The position numbers and the translations under genes were made by a program. Source: CAVTHK01 sp964552235 (GTDB lineage Bacteria; Spirochaetota; Spirochaetia; SZUA-6; CAVTHK01). Taken from it: a stretch of DNA of 64,000 bases. Within the stretch, counting starts at the first letter, position 1; every line of letters begins with the position of its first letter. The notes beneath the pieces are model-generated. The model worked only from the letters and a program-made list of their open reading frames with translations. It ran no database searches and had not been told where the DNA came from. Positions 15,743-24,167 of this stretch are shown here, piece by piece. The stretch is from the NCBI GenBank assembly GCA_964552235.1, contig CAZKGO010000010.1, forward strand, positions 1-64,000, given 5' to 3'.

Positions 15743-16882
15743 CTACCGCGTGTAGAGCGCGAACCTGCCGCCCTTGACCATGAGCATCTCGAAGGAGTCC
15801 ATCGCGAGGCCGTTGTGATCCTCGGGCGTCATGTTGAACACGCCCCCGGTGCCCACGAAGCCCTTGAGGTTCTCCAGGGCCGTGCGCACCTTTTCCTTCT
15901 CGACGCCGCCCGCCTTCTTGATGGCCTCGACCAGCATCATCAGGGCGTCGTAGGCGTGGCCTCCGAACGTGCTGGCCGGCTCGTTGTACTTGCCCTCGTA
16001 GTCCTTTTTGTACTTCACGAGAACGCTCTTCTGCGGGTGGCCGTCCGGCAGCACGTCGGCTACGAGCAAACGGCCCGCTGGGAAGATGATGCCCTCGGCC
16101 GCTTCGCCCGCCACCTCGACGTACTTGATGTTGCCGAAGCCGTGGCTCTGGAACAGCGGAATCGTCATGCCGAGCTGCCGCATGTTCTTGGGCACGATCG
16201 ACTGGGCGTCCTCGATCGACCAGTTGACGACCGCCTCCACGTTGGCCGCCTTGACCTTGGTGAGCACCGCGGTCAGATCGGTGGCCGCGCGGTCATAGAC
16301 CTCACGCGCCGCGATCTGCAGGCCGTACTCGCCTGCGTACTTCTCGAGAAAAGCCATCCCCCCCTGTCCGAAGCCGGTGTTCGACGACAGCGCCGCGATC
16401 CGCTTGATGCCCCGATCCTTCATGGTGCGGTAGATCCAGTGCACCGCGTAGCTGTCCTTCTGCGGCGACTTGAAGACCCACTTGGCCACGGGGTTGACGA
16501 TGGTCTCGGCCGCGGCCGCCGAGATCAGCAGAGTCTGGCTCTGCTCGCAGAGATCCTTGATCTGCATCGACTCGCCGCTGGTCGAAGGGCCGATGATGGC
16601 GAAGACCTTGTTCTCCTCGATCAGCTGCTTGGCGAACGAGAGGGCCTTTTCCGGGCTGGCGCCCGAGTCCTTGACGATCACCTCGATCTTGCGGCCGAGG
16701 ACCCCGCCCGATGCGTTGATCTGCTCGGCGAGCATCTCCGCTGTCCTGGCCTCGGGCACGCCGAGGAACGATGCGCCGGTCACCGAGAAGATCGCGCCGA
16801 TCTTGATCGTCTCCGGCTCTTTTCTTGCGCACGCCGCAAGCAGAAGCACAAGCCCCGCAGCCAGAACCACACCCTTCTTCAT
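15743..16882 (-). CDS. ABC transporter substrate-binding lipoprotein, LivK family
   Basis: A 379-residue periplasmic binding protein of the leucine/isoleucine/valine type (Peripla_BP_6). The N-terminus MKKGVVLAAGLVLLLAACA is a lipoprotein signal with lipobox LAAC, so Cys18 would be lipidated. IKIGAIFSVTGASFLGVPEA and FAIIGPSTSGESM are typical ligand-lobe segments. It is the first gene of the liv-paaK operon and has a good promoter upstream. The family binds branched-chain or aromatic amino acids, amides, or aromatic acids. The neighbouring aminotransferase, IorAB and PaaK genes favour an aromatic or branched amino acid or aryl acid. Confidence 0.9.
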   Translation of the reverse strand: MKKGVVLAAGLVLLLAACARKEPETIKIGAIFSVTGASFLGVPEARTAEMLAEQINASGGVLGRKIEVIVKDSGASPEKALSFAKQLIEENKVFAIIGPSTSGESMQIKDLCEQSQTLLISAAAAETIVNPVAKWVFKSPQKDSYAVHWIYRTMKDRGIKRIAALSSNTGFGQGGMAFLEKYAGEYGLQIAAREVYDRAATDLTAVLTKVKAANVEAVVNWSIEDAQSIVPKNMRQLGMTIPLFQSHGFGNIKYVEVAGEAAEGIIFPAGRLLVADVLPDGHPQKSVLVKYKKDYEGKYNEPASTFGGHAYDALMMLVEAIKKAGGVEKEKVRTALENLKGFVGTGGVFNMTPEDHNGLAMDSFEMLMVKGGRFALYTR

Positions 16883-16947
16883 CTTGTCTCCCCTTTCGTC
16901 GCCGTCCGCTGCCCTCGCTCTCTCGATCGAAGAACGCGAGGCGGCCC

Positions 16948-16975
16948 ATTATAGCATGATCGTCGCCTGCAACAA
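16948..16975 (-). promoter_or_regulatory. Promoter of the liv-paaK operon
   Basis: On the minus strand TTGTTG (16975-16970) is followed after 16 bp by a perfect TATAAT (16953-16948). The predicted leader is about 60 nt and ends in a GGGGAG ribosome-binding site before the ATG at 16882. It lies back to back with the promoter of the rightward operon. Confidence 0.65.
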
Positions 16976-17002
16976 GCCTAGATCGCCGCACGGACGCTCG
17001 TT

Positions 17003-17031
17003 TTGACATGGCCGAACCCCTCTGTTAGACT
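17003..17031 (+). promoter_or_regulatory. Promoter of the aminotransferase-ior operon
   Basis: A perfect TTGACA (17003-17008), a 17-bp spacer and TAGACT (17026-17031) give the strongest promoter of the window. Its -35 is only 28 bp from the -35 of the divergent liv promoter, so one regulator bound between them could control both. Confidence 0.7.
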
Positions 17032-17109
17032 CGCCGCGCTCTTCCGGCGGGCAGCCGAGCGCAAAACAAACGGCGCGAGTCGTCCGGCGGGCAGGCAGGG
17101 AGGCTTCAG

Positions 17110-18297
17110 GTGGCCATTTCAGACAAGATCAGGACGATGATGGGCCAGTCGTCGTGGATACGCAGGATGTTCGAGACCGGCGCGAGGCTTCGCGCCGAGC
17201 ACGGCGCCGACAAAATCTGCGATTTCAGCCTGGGCAACCCGAACCTCGAACCGCCTCCCGAGTTCCGGCAGGCGCTGCGCCGGGCGGTCGATGACTCAAG
17301 CGAAGGCACGCACGGCTACATGCCCAACGCCGGATATCCCTGGGTAAGGAAGAAGGTTGCGGCCCTGGTGAGCGGCGAGCAGGCGGTGAGCCTCGACGAG
17401 CGCCACCTGGTGATGACCTGCGGCGCAGCCGGCGCCTTCAACATCGCGCTCAAGACGATCCTCAACCCCGGCGACACGGTGCTCGTGAGCGCGCCCTACT
17501 TTATGGAGTACGGCTCCTACGTCGACAACCACGGGGGCGTGCTCGAGCCTGTGCCCGCCAGGCCCGACTTCGACCTCGACGTCGACGCCCTCGAGGCGAG
17601 GATCACGAACCGTACGGCGGCGCTGATCGTCAACTCGCCGAACAACCCTTCGGGCCGCGTCTATCCCGAGGCGACGCTGCGGGCCCTCGGCAGCATGCTC
17701 GAGGCCGCGGGCAGGCGCGTCGGCCGCGCGATCTACCTGATGAGCGACGAGCCGTACCGCAGGGTCGTCTTCGACGGCATCCGTGTGCCGAGCGTGATGG
17801 CGGCCTGCCGCAACAGCATCGTGGCCACCTCGTACTCCAAGGACCTGTCGATCGCCGGCGAGCGCATCGGATGGCTCGCCGTGCACCCGCAGGCCGAGGC
17901 CGCCGACGAGCTCGTCGACGGCTTTGTCCTCTGCAACCGCATCCTCGGCTTCGTGAACGCCCCGGCGCTCATGCAGCGCGTCGTGGCCGAGACCGGCGGC
18001 GCCTCGGTGGACGCCGCGCTCTACCAGCGCAAGCGCGACCGGCTCTACGACGCCCTCACCCGCATCGGCTACCGGATGCGCAAGCCGCAGGGCACCTTCT
18101 ACCTCTTTCCGCAGGCGCCGGGAGGCGACGACCTCGCCGCGGTGCAGGCGCTGCAGGAGGAGCTCGTGCTCACCGTGCCCGGCCGCGGGTTCGGGATGCC
18201 GGGGCACTTCCGCATCGCCTTCTGCGTCGAAGACGCCGTGATCGAGCGCTCGGTCGACGGCTTTGCCCGCGCCTTTGAGCGGCTGGCAGCGCGGTAG
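17110..18297 (+). CDS. PLP-dependent class I/II aminotransferase
   Basis: A 395-residue fold-type I aminotransferase. The GTG at 17110 is preceded by GGGAGG (17098-17103). Motifs are SLGNPNLEPP near the N-terminus, the PLP-phosphate region TCGAAGAFN, NSPNNPSGRVY, DEPYRR, and the Schiff-base Lys244 in SYSKDLSIAGERIGW. It transfers an amino group from an amino acid to 2-oxoglutarate or pyruvate. As first gene of the operon with IorAB and PaaK it most likely makes an arylpyruvate or branched 2-keto acid that IorAB then oxidises. Confidence 0.9.
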   Translation: MAISDKIRTMMGQSSWIRRMFETGARLRAEHGADKICDFSLGNPNLEPPPEFRQALRRAVDDSSEGTHGYMPNAGYPWVRKKVAALVSGEQAVSLDERHLVMTCGAAGAFNIALKTILNPGDTVLVSAPYFMEYGSYVDNHGGVLEPVPARPDFDLDVDALEARITNRTAALIVNSPNNPSGRVYPEATLRALGSMLEAAGRRVGRAIYLMSDEPYRRVVFDGIRVPSVMAACRNSIVATSYSKDLSIAGERIGWLAVHPQAEAADELVDGFVLCNRILGFVNAPALMQRVVAETGGASVDAALYQRKRDRLYDALTRIGYRMRKPQGTFYLFPQAPGGDDLAAVQALQEELVLTVPGRGFGMPGHFRIAFCVEDAVIERSVDGFARAFERLAAR

Positions 18298-18313
18298 CGG
18301 CGCTGCTTTCCAT

Positions 18314-18340
18314 TTGACGGGATGACGGCCGCTCTATAGT
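18314..18340 (+). promoter_or_regulatory. Internal promoter before iorA
   Basis: TTGACG (18314-18319) and TATAGT (18335-18340) are spaced by 15 bp, slightly short. The -10 directly abuts the ATG at 18341, so that ATG would be outside the transcript, which supports the GTG at 18401 as the real iorA start. Confidence 0.4.
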
Positions 18341-18400
18341 ATGACCGCGCTCAGCGCCTCGCGGCGGACAGGGGCAGGCGCCGGGCCACAGGAGAGGCGG

Positions 18401-20158
18401 GTGGAGAGGCAGTTCCTTTCGGGCAACGAAGCTCTGGCGCGAGGCGCGTGGGAGGCGGGCCTGCGGGTCGCCTGCGCCTACCCGGGCACGCCCTCGAGCG
18501 AGATCCTGGAGACGCTCGCGTCGCTGCCCGAGGTGGACGCCCAGTGGTCGGTCAACGAGAAGGTCGCCTACGAGGTGGCTCTCGGCGCCGCCATCGGGGG
18601 CGCGCGCAGCCTCTTTGCCTGCAAGCACGTCGGCCTCAACGTCGCCATGGACCCGCTGATGACCTCGGCCTACACCGGGGTCAAGGCCGGCTTCGTCGTG
18701 ATCGTGGCCGACGACCCGGGCATGCATTCCTCGCAGAACGAGCAGGACACCCGTTGGGTCAGCATCTACGCCAAGCTGCCGCTGCTCGAGCCGTCCTCGC
18801 CGCGCGAAGCCTACGCCTCGGTGCGGGAGGCCTTTGCCATCAGCGAACGCTTCGACACCCCGGTTCTGCTGCGCCTGACCACGCGCGTCTCTCACACCAA
18901 GGAGAACGTGGAGGTCGGCGAGCGGCAGGAGGCGGCGCGCGACGCCTTTGCCCCCGACATCGCCAAGTACGTCATGGTGCCGGGCAACGCCTACCGCCGC
19001 CACATCCGCGTCGAAGAGCGGATGCGGGAGCTGCAGGCCTACGCCGAGGCGAGCCCGCTCAACCGCGTCGAAAGCGGCGGCCGGACGGGCGTGATCACTT
19101 CGGGAGCGGCCTACAACTACGTGCGCGAGGCGCTGCCCGCCGCCTCGGTGCTCAAGCTCGGCATGCCCTACCCCTGGCCCGACGAAAAGATCCGGGCCTT
19201 CGCTTCGGGCTTCGCCGAGGTGGCGGTCGTCGAGGAGCTCGACCCGTTCCTTGAGGAGCACGTGCGCAGCCTCGGCATCCAGGTCCGGCAGCGGCACCCG
19301 AGCCACGGCATCGGCGAGCTGACGCCGGACGCCGTGGGCGACCTCGTGGCCGGCAGGCCCAAGGACCTCGCGCGCGCAGCCGCGCGCAAGCCGGTGCTCT
19401 GTCCGGGCTGCGGCCACCGCCCGGTCTTTGTCGCCCTGAAAAAGCTCAAGGCGGTCGTCACCGGCGACATCGGCTGCTACACCCTGGCTGCGACTCCGCC
19501 GCTGGCAGCGATGCACACCACGATCTGCATGGGGGCGGGAGTCACGGTGCACGAGGGACTCTGGCGCGCGCTCAAGGACGGGCAGGCCGAGGCCAACGGC
19601 AGCCGGAAGATCGTGGGCGTCATCGGCGACTCGACCTTTATCCACTCGGGCATCACCGGGCTCGTCAACGCGGTGTACAACCGCGCCGAGGGCCTGATCG
19701 TGATCCTCGACAACTCGACCACCGCCATGACCGGCGGCCAGAACCACCCCGGAACAGGCAGGACGATCCGCGACCAGGCGACATCCCGCCTCGACCTGGA
19801 GGCGCTGTGCCGCGCCTGCGGGGTCGACAGCGTCGACGTGATCGACCCCTACCGCTACCCGGCGCTCACAGGGCTGCTGCGCAAGCGCCTGGAGGAGCCG
19901 GGCCTGGCGGTGATCATCGCCCGCAGGCCCTGCAAACTGCACGACCGCGAGCGCACGCCCGCCCCGGCCTACCACCGCGACCTCTGCCGCGCCTGCGGGC
20001 TGTGTCTCAAGATCGACTGCCCGGCCATCAAGGAGCTCGAGGGCGGTTTCATCGCCATCGACGAGAGCATCTGCACCGGCTGCGACCTGTGCGTCGAGGT
20101 GTGCCCGTTCGGCGCCCTCGTTTCGCGCAGCAGCGAGGAGGCGCGCGTCGATGCATAA
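18401..20158 (+). CDS. iorA: Indolepyruvate:ferredoxin oxidoreductase, alpha subunit
   Basis: A 585-residue TPP and iron-sulfur subunit. The GTG at 18401 has AGGAG six bases upstream and gives the conserved start FLSGNEALARGAWEAG. The N-terminal half is the 2-oxoacid-binding domain (CAYPGTPSSEI), the TPP domain has GDIGCYTL and GDSTFIHSGITG, and the C-terminus holds two ferredoxin-type clusters beginning at Cys529 (C-x2-C-x2-C-x4-C) and Cys558 (C-x2-C-x2-C-x3-C). With IorB it oxidatively decarboxylates arylpyruvates and CoA to arylacetyl-CoA, reducing ferredoxin, an oxygen-sensitive reaction of fermenting cells. It overlaps iorB by eight bases. Confidence 0.94.
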   Translation: MERQFLSGNEALARGAWEAGLRVACAYPGTPSSEILETLASLPEVDAQWSVNEKVAYEVALGAAIGGARSLFACKHVGLNVAMDPLMTSAYTGVKAGFVVIVADDPGMHSSQNEQDTRWVSIYAKLPLLEPSSPREAYASVREAFAISERFDTPVLLRLTTRVSHTKENVEVGERQEAARDAFAPDIAKYVMVPGNAYRRHIRVEERMRELQAYAEASPLNRVESGGRTGVITSGAAYNYVREALPAASVLKLGMPYPWPDEKIRAFASGFAEVAVVEELDPFLEEHVRSLGIQVRQRHPSHGIGELTPDAVGDLVAGRPKDLARAAARKPVLCPGCGHRPVFVALKKLKAVVTGDIGCYTLAATPPLAAMHTTICMGAGVTVHEGLWRALKDGQAEANGSRKIVGVIGDSTFIHSGITGLVNAVYNRAEGLIVILDNSTTAMTGGQNHPGTGRTIRDQATSRLDLEALCRACGVDSVDVIDPYRYPALTGLLRKRLEEPGLAVIIARRPCKLHDRERTPAPAYHRDLCRACGLCLKIDCPAIKELEGGFIAIDESICTGCDLCVEVCPFGALVSRSSEEARVDA

Positions 20159-20627
20159 CGTGCTGTTCTGCGGTGTCGGCGGCCAGGGCGTGCTCAAGGC
20201 CTCCGAGGTGTGCGGGGTCGCGGCCATGCTCGCCGGCTTTCACGTCAAGAAGAGCGAGGTGCACGGCATGGCCCAGCGCGGAGGCTCGGTCGAGAGCCAC
20301 CTGCGCTTCGGCGAGCAGGTGTTCTCGCCGCTGATCCCGAGGGGCGACGCCGACGTGCTGGTCTGCTTCGACCGGGCCGAAGGCGAGCGTCTCGGCGGCT
20401 GGCTGCGCCCCGGCGGGGTGAGCTTCGTGTCCTGGCTCGAGCGCGCCGCACCGGCGGATCGCCGCTTTCTGAATACCTACCTGCTCGGCGTGCTCAGCGC
20501 CTTTCTGCCGATCCCGCGGGAGCTGTGGCTCGAGGCGTTGCGGAAGGTCTTCAGCCGCGCGCAGGCGGAAAACCGCGCGGCATTCCTCGAGGGAGCGGCC
20601 CAGGCGGAGAAGGTTCGGGCGGCGTAG
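20151..20627 (+). CDS. iorB: Indolepyruvate:ferredoxin oxidoreductase, beta subunit
   Basis: A 158-residue gamma-type pyruvate-ferredoxin oxidoreductase domain (POR_N-like): NVLFCGVGGQGVLKAS at the start and KKSEVHGMAQRGGSVESH are diagnostic. It is shorter than many IorB proteins (about 190 residues), with a trimmed middle, but has both conserved motifs. It overlaps iorA (ATGCATAA), consistent with a 1:1 complex. Confidence 0.92.
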   Translation: MHNVLFCGVGGQGVLKASEVCGVAAMLAGFHVKKSEVHGMAQRGGSVESHLRFGEQVFSPLIPRGDADVLVCFDRAEGERLGGWLRPGGVSFVSWLERAAPADRRFLNTYLLGVLSAFLPIPRELWLEALRKVFSRAQAENRAAFLEGAAQAEKVRAA

Positions 20628-20672
20628 AGTGCAGGCGCTGGTCGAAGGCCGCGCGGCGACGGGAGAAGATTG

Positions 20673-21977
20673 ATGGCGTTCTGGGAGAAAGAGATCGAGA
20701 CCATCAGCCGGGCCGACCTGGCGCGCCTGCAGCTCGAAGGGCTGCGCGAGACCGTCCGTTCGGCGCTCGCCACGCGCTTCTACCGCGAGCGCCTCGCAAG
20801 CGTCGGCATCCGCGCGGCCGACGACGTCCGCGGCCTCGAGGACCTGCAGCGCATCCCGTTGACGACCAAGGACGACCTGCGCCGCGCGTATCCCGACGGG
20901 CTGCTGGCCGTCGACCGGTCCGAGGTCGTGCGCGTTCACGCCTCCAGCGGAACCACGGGGATCCCCACGGTCATCTACCACACCAAGGCCGACATCGACC
21001 GCTGGGCCGACCTCAACGCCCGCAGCCTCGCCGCCACGGGCTGCACCCGCGCCGACACGCTTCAGAACATGATGAGCTACGGGCTGTTCACCGGGGGGCT
21101 CGGGATGCACTACGGAGCCGAGCGCCTGGGAATGATGGTGATTCCCGCAGGGGCGGGCAACACCAAGCGCCAGATCAAGCTGCTCAGGGAGCTGCGCGCC
21201 ACGGTCGTGCACGCCACCCCGAGCTACCTGCTGCACGTCTACAGCCGGCTCCAAGACGAGGGTGTGCGGCCCCAGGACCTGGCTCTGCGCAAGGCGATGG
21301 TCGGCGCCGAGCCCCACTCGGAAGAGATCCGTCTCAAGCTCCAGGAGCTGTTCGGCATCGACGTCTACAACTCCTACGGCCTCAGCGAAATGAACGGCTG
21401 CGGCGTGGCCTTCGAGTGCGAGCACAAGCTCGGCATGCACGTCTGGGAAGACGCCTACATCCTCGAGACGATCGACCCCTCGACCCAGCGGTGCCTGCGC
21501 GACGGCGAGCCGGGCGAGCTGGTCTTCACGACCCTGCGCCGCCAGGCCATGCCCCTGCTGCGCTACCGCACGCGGGACCTGTCGGTGGTCTCCGCCGAGC
21601 CCTGCCCCTGCGGCCGCACCCACCGCCGGATCGCCCGCATCAAGGGCCGCAGCGACGACATGCTCATCATCAACGGCGTCAACGTCTACCCGTCGCAGAT
21701 CGAAGAGGTGTTGATGAAGATGCCGGAGGTGGGCACCAACTACCAGATCGTCATCACCAAGAAGGGCGCTCTCGATCACCTCGTGGTCAAGACCGAGGTC
21801 ACGCCCGCGATCTTCAGCGACGACGCCAGGGACCTGAACGCGCTGCGCGCGCGGATCGCGGACAACCTGCGCGCCTCGATCGCGATCGGAGGCGAGGTGG
21901 AGCTGCACGAACCCGGGATGCTGCCCGTCTCCGAGGGAAAGGCCGTCCGGGTCGTCGATACGCGAAAGCCGTTGTGA
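20673..21977 (+). CDS. paaK: Phenylacetate-CoA ligase family protein (second of three)
   Basis: A 434-residue PaaK-type ligase. The ATG at 20673 is chosen over the TTG just before it because GGGAG (20661-20665) is then well spaced. It has ASSGTTGIPTVIYHTKAD, RYRTRDLSVV and CPCGRTHRRIARIKGRSDDML. The usual YGLSExMGPG loop reads YGLSEMNGCG, with Cys instead of Pro. The following GTNYQIVITKKGALD tail is typical of PaaK proteins linked to iorAB. It follows iorB by 45 bp and is followed by a third PaaK, so the two could have different acid preferences. Confidence 0.9.
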   Translation: MAFWEKEIETISRADLARLQLEGLRETVRSALATRFYRERLASVGIRAADDVRGLEDLQRIPLTTKDDLRRAYPDGLLAVDRSEVVRVHASSGTTGIPTVIYHTKADIDRWADLNARSLAATGCTRADTLQNMMSYGLFTGGLGMHYGAERLGMMVIPAGAGNTKRQIKLLRELRATVVHATPSYLLHVYSRLQDEGVRPQDLALRKAMVGAEPHSEEIRLKLQELFGIDVYNSYGLSEMNGCGVAFECEHKLGMHVWEDAYILETIDPSTQRCLRDGEPGELVFTTLRRQAMPLLRYRTRDLSVVSAEPCPCGRTHRRIARIKGRSDDMLIINGVNVYPSQIEEVLMKMPEVGTNYQIVITKKGALDHLVVKTEVTPAIFSDDARDLNALRARIADNLRASIAIGGEVELHEPGMLPVSEGKAVRVVDTRKPL

Positions 21978-21988
21978 GGAGGCGGACC

Positions 21989-23290
21989 ATGATCTGGAAC
22001 CCTGATGCCGAGTGCATGGAGCCGGCCGAACGCCAGGCGCAGCAGCTCGCGCGCCTGGCCGAGCTGCTCGAGCGGGTGTACAAGCGCGTGCCGTTCTACC
22101 GCCGCAAGTTCGAGGCCGCCGGCGTGAGGCCGGGCGACCTCCAGAGCATGGCGGACCTCGCCAGGTTCCCCTTTACGACCAAGGACGAGATGCGCGACAC
22201 CTACCCCTACGGGCTGCTGGCGGTCGATGAGTCGCAGCTCGTCGAGGTGCACACCTCGTCGGGCACGACCGGCAAGCCGGTGGTCGACGCCTACACGATC
22301 AAGGACATCGACACCTGGGCGGAGGCGATGGCCCGCACGCTCTCCGCGGCAGGGACCGGCAAGGGCGACGTCGTGCAGAACGGCTACGGCTACGGGCTGT
22401 TCACCGGCGGCCTGGGGGTGCACTACGGGGCGCGGCGCATCGGGGCGAACATCATCCCGATCTCGGCGGGCAACACCCAGCGGCAGATCGTGATGATGCG
22501 CGACTTCAAGGCGACCGTCCTCACCTGCACCCCGTCCTACGCTCTGTACCTGGCCGAGGCGGCCAAGGACGAGGGCGTCGAGTTCCGCTCGCTGCCGCTC
22601 AAGGCCGGCTGCTTCGGCGCCGAGCCGTGGAGCGACAACATGCGCGTCGAGATCGAGGCCAAGCTCAATGTCGACGCCTACGACATCTACGGCCTGACCG
22701 AGGTGATCGGGCCCGGCGTCTCGCACGAGTGCGAGGCCAAGAACGGGCTGCACGTGAGCGAGGATCTCTTCTATCCCGAGATCATCGATCCCGCGACCGG
22801 CAAGGTGCTTCCCGACGGCCAGAAGGGCGAGCTGGTCTTCACGACGCTCACCAAAGAAGGCACCCCGATCATCCGCTACCGGACGCGCGACATCACCTAC
22901 CTGGAGCGCGGCCGCTGCAGCTGCGGCCGCACCCTCGTGCGGATGCATCGGCTGCTCGGCCGCACCGACGACATGCTCATCATCCGCGGCGTGAACGTGT
23001 TCCCGTCCCAGATCGAGCACGTGCTGATGCGCATCGAAGGCACCGAGCCCCACTACGTGATCGTGGTCGACCGGCAGGCGGCCAAGCTCGACGATCTCGA
23101 GGTGATGGTCGAGGTCGAGCAGAGCTTCTTCACGGACGAGACCAGGGGCCTGGAGGCGCTGCGGGAAAAGATCGCGACCGCGATCCACGACGAGCTCGGC
23201 GTGAGCGCGCGGGTCAGGCTGGTGGAGCCCAAGACAATCGAGCGCAGCATGGGCAAGGCCAAAAGGGTGATCGACAAGCGGCAGATCTAG
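21989..23290 (+). CDS. paaK: Phenylacetate-CoA ligase family protein (third of three)
   Basis: A 433-residue PaaK-type ligase starting at the ATG 21989 with GAGGAGG six bases upstream, only 11 bp after the previous ligase gene. Motifs: TSSGTTGKPVVDAYTIKD, YGLTEVIGPGVSHEC and RYRTRDITYLERGRCSC. It contains the standard GPG loop, unlike its upstream neighbour. In energy metabolism these enzymes either activate arylacetates or, in theory, run in reverse from acyl-CoA to acid plus ATP. It ends before a hairpin and the ACT-domain gene. Confidence 0.92.
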   Translation: MIWNPDAECMEPAERQAQQLARLAELLERVYKRVPFYRRKFEAAGVRPGDLQSMADLARFPFTTKDEMRDTYPYGLLAVDESQLVEVHTSSGTTGKPVVDAYTIKDIDTWAEAMARTLSAAGTGKGDVVQNGYGYGLFTGGLGVHYGARRIGANIIPISAGNTQRQIVMMRDFKATVLTCTPSYALYLAEAAKDEGVEFRSLPLKAGCFGAEPWSDNMRVEIEAKLNVDAYDIYGLTEVIGPGVSHECEAKNGLHVSEDLFYPEIIDPATGKVLPDGQKGELVFTTLTKEGTPIIRYRTRDITYLERGRCSCGRTLVRMHRLLGRTDDMLIIRGVNVFPSQIEHVLMRIEGTEPHYVIVVDRQAAKLDDLEVMVEVEQSFFTDETRGLEALREKIATAIHDELGVSARVRLVEPKTIERSMGKAKRVIDKRQI

Positions 23291-23299
23291 CGACGGCGA

Positions 23300-23315
23300 G
23301 GCGCCGGCCGGCGCC
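23300..23315. other. Intercistronic palindrome
   Basis: GGCGCCGGCCGGCGCC is a perfect 16-base palindrome in the 49-bp gap between paaK and the ACT-domain gene. It can form a compact hairpin in the transcript or a protein-binding dyad; no T-tract follows. Confidence 0.5.
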
Positions 23316-23339
23316 GACGCCGACACAGGAGGGGCGAAG

Positions 23340-23756
23340 ATGGCGGTCAAGCAGATTTCGGTCTTTGTGGAGAACACCTCGGGTCGGCTCGCGGAGGTCA
23401 CCAGGCTGCTGGCGGCCGCCAAGGTCAACCTGAGGGCGATCACGATCGCGGACACGGCGGACTTCGGCATCCTGCGCATCATCGCCGACGACGCGGCCAG
23501 GGCGGTCGACGCCTTCAAGAACGCCGGCTTCACGGCCAAGGTCACCGAGGTGATCGGCGTGGAGGTCCCGGACCGGCCGGGCGGTCTGGCCGACGTCATG
23601 GAGATCTTCCACCGCGAGGGAGTGAACATCGAGTACCTGTACGCTTCCCTCGAGCACGTCAAAGACAAGGCGGTGGTCATCTTCAAGGTCGAGGACGTGG
23701 CGCACGGGCTCAAGATCTGCGAGCAGCACAAGCTCGCGCTGATCTCCCAGCTGTAG
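23340..23756 (+). CDS. ACT-domain regulatory protein (tandem ACT)
   Basis: A 138-residue soluble protein made of two ACT domains. The first spans about residues 3-65 (QISVFVENTSGRLAEV) and the second about 70-135 (VEVPDRPGGLADVMEIF). Such small ACT proteins accompany paaK and iorAB genes in many anaerobes and are thought to sense amino acids. It probably binds the amino acid or product of the pathway and modulates a ligase or the oxidoreductase. It has no catalytic domain. Confidence 0.87.
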   Translation: MAVKQISVFVENTSGRLAEVTRLLAAAKVNLRAITIADTADFGILRIIADDAARAVDAFKNAGFTAKVTEVIGVEVPDRPGGLADVMEIFHREGVNIEYLYASLEHVKDKAVVIFKVEDVAHGLKICEQHKLALISQL

Positions 23757-23773
23757 AGCCGCGGCCGGGCGGG

Positions 23774-24154
23774 GTGGACAACTTCACGATCGTGCGCCCC
23801 GAGCACCTCAATCACCACGGCGTGCTCTTTGGCGGGCAGCTGCTGCGCTGGGTCGATGAGTACGCCTGGCTCGTGGCCGCCCGCGACTTTCCCGGTCACC
23901 GCCTGGTCACGCGGGCCATCGAGCGGGCCGAGTTCCGCACCCCTGTGCCCAGCGGCTCGATCCTCCGCTTCAGGATCCTCCCGTCGCGCCGCGGCGAGAC
24001 CTCGGTCACCTACGCGGTGGAGGTCTACTCCGACGAGCCCGGCGCCGCCGAGGAGCGCCTGGTGTTCGACAACAGCGTCACGTTCGTGTGCGTCGACGCC
24101 GGGGGCAGGAAACAGCCCCTGCCCCGCGGCGGGCGGCTGCGCTCCGAGGGGTAG
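23774..24154 (+). CDS. Hotdog-fold acyl-CoA thioesterase
   Basis: A 126-residue single hotdog domain. The GTG at 23774 gives the conserved beginning DNFTIVRPEHLNHHGVLFGG, followed by LLRWVDEYAWL with the catalytic acid region. It belongs to the YciA/ACOT-like group that hydrolyses acyl-CoA to free acid and CoA. As the last gene of the aminotransferase-ior-paaK operon, 17 bp after the ACT gene, it could release arylacetate or a branched acid and recycle CoA. No strong ribosome-binding site precedes it, so coupling to the ACT gene is likely. Confidence 0.85.
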   Translation: MDNFTIVRPEHLNHHGVLFGGQLLRWVDEYAWLVAARDFPGHRLVTRAIERAEFRTPVPSGSILRFRILPSRRGETSVTYAVEVYSDEPGAAEERLVFDNSVTFVCVDAGGRKQPLPRGGRLRSEG

Positions 24155-24167
24155 AGCCGGCGCGCCT

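Noticed and set aside
16954..16972. TTGCAG as the -35 of the liv operon
   Set aside because: It would leave a 13-bp spacer to TATAAT; the adjacent TTGTTG gives a normal 16-bp spacer.
18341..18400. ATG at 18341 as the iorA start
   Set aside because: It has no ribosome-binding site and directly follows a -10-like TATAGT; the GTG at 18401 has AGGAG and matches the family N-terminus.
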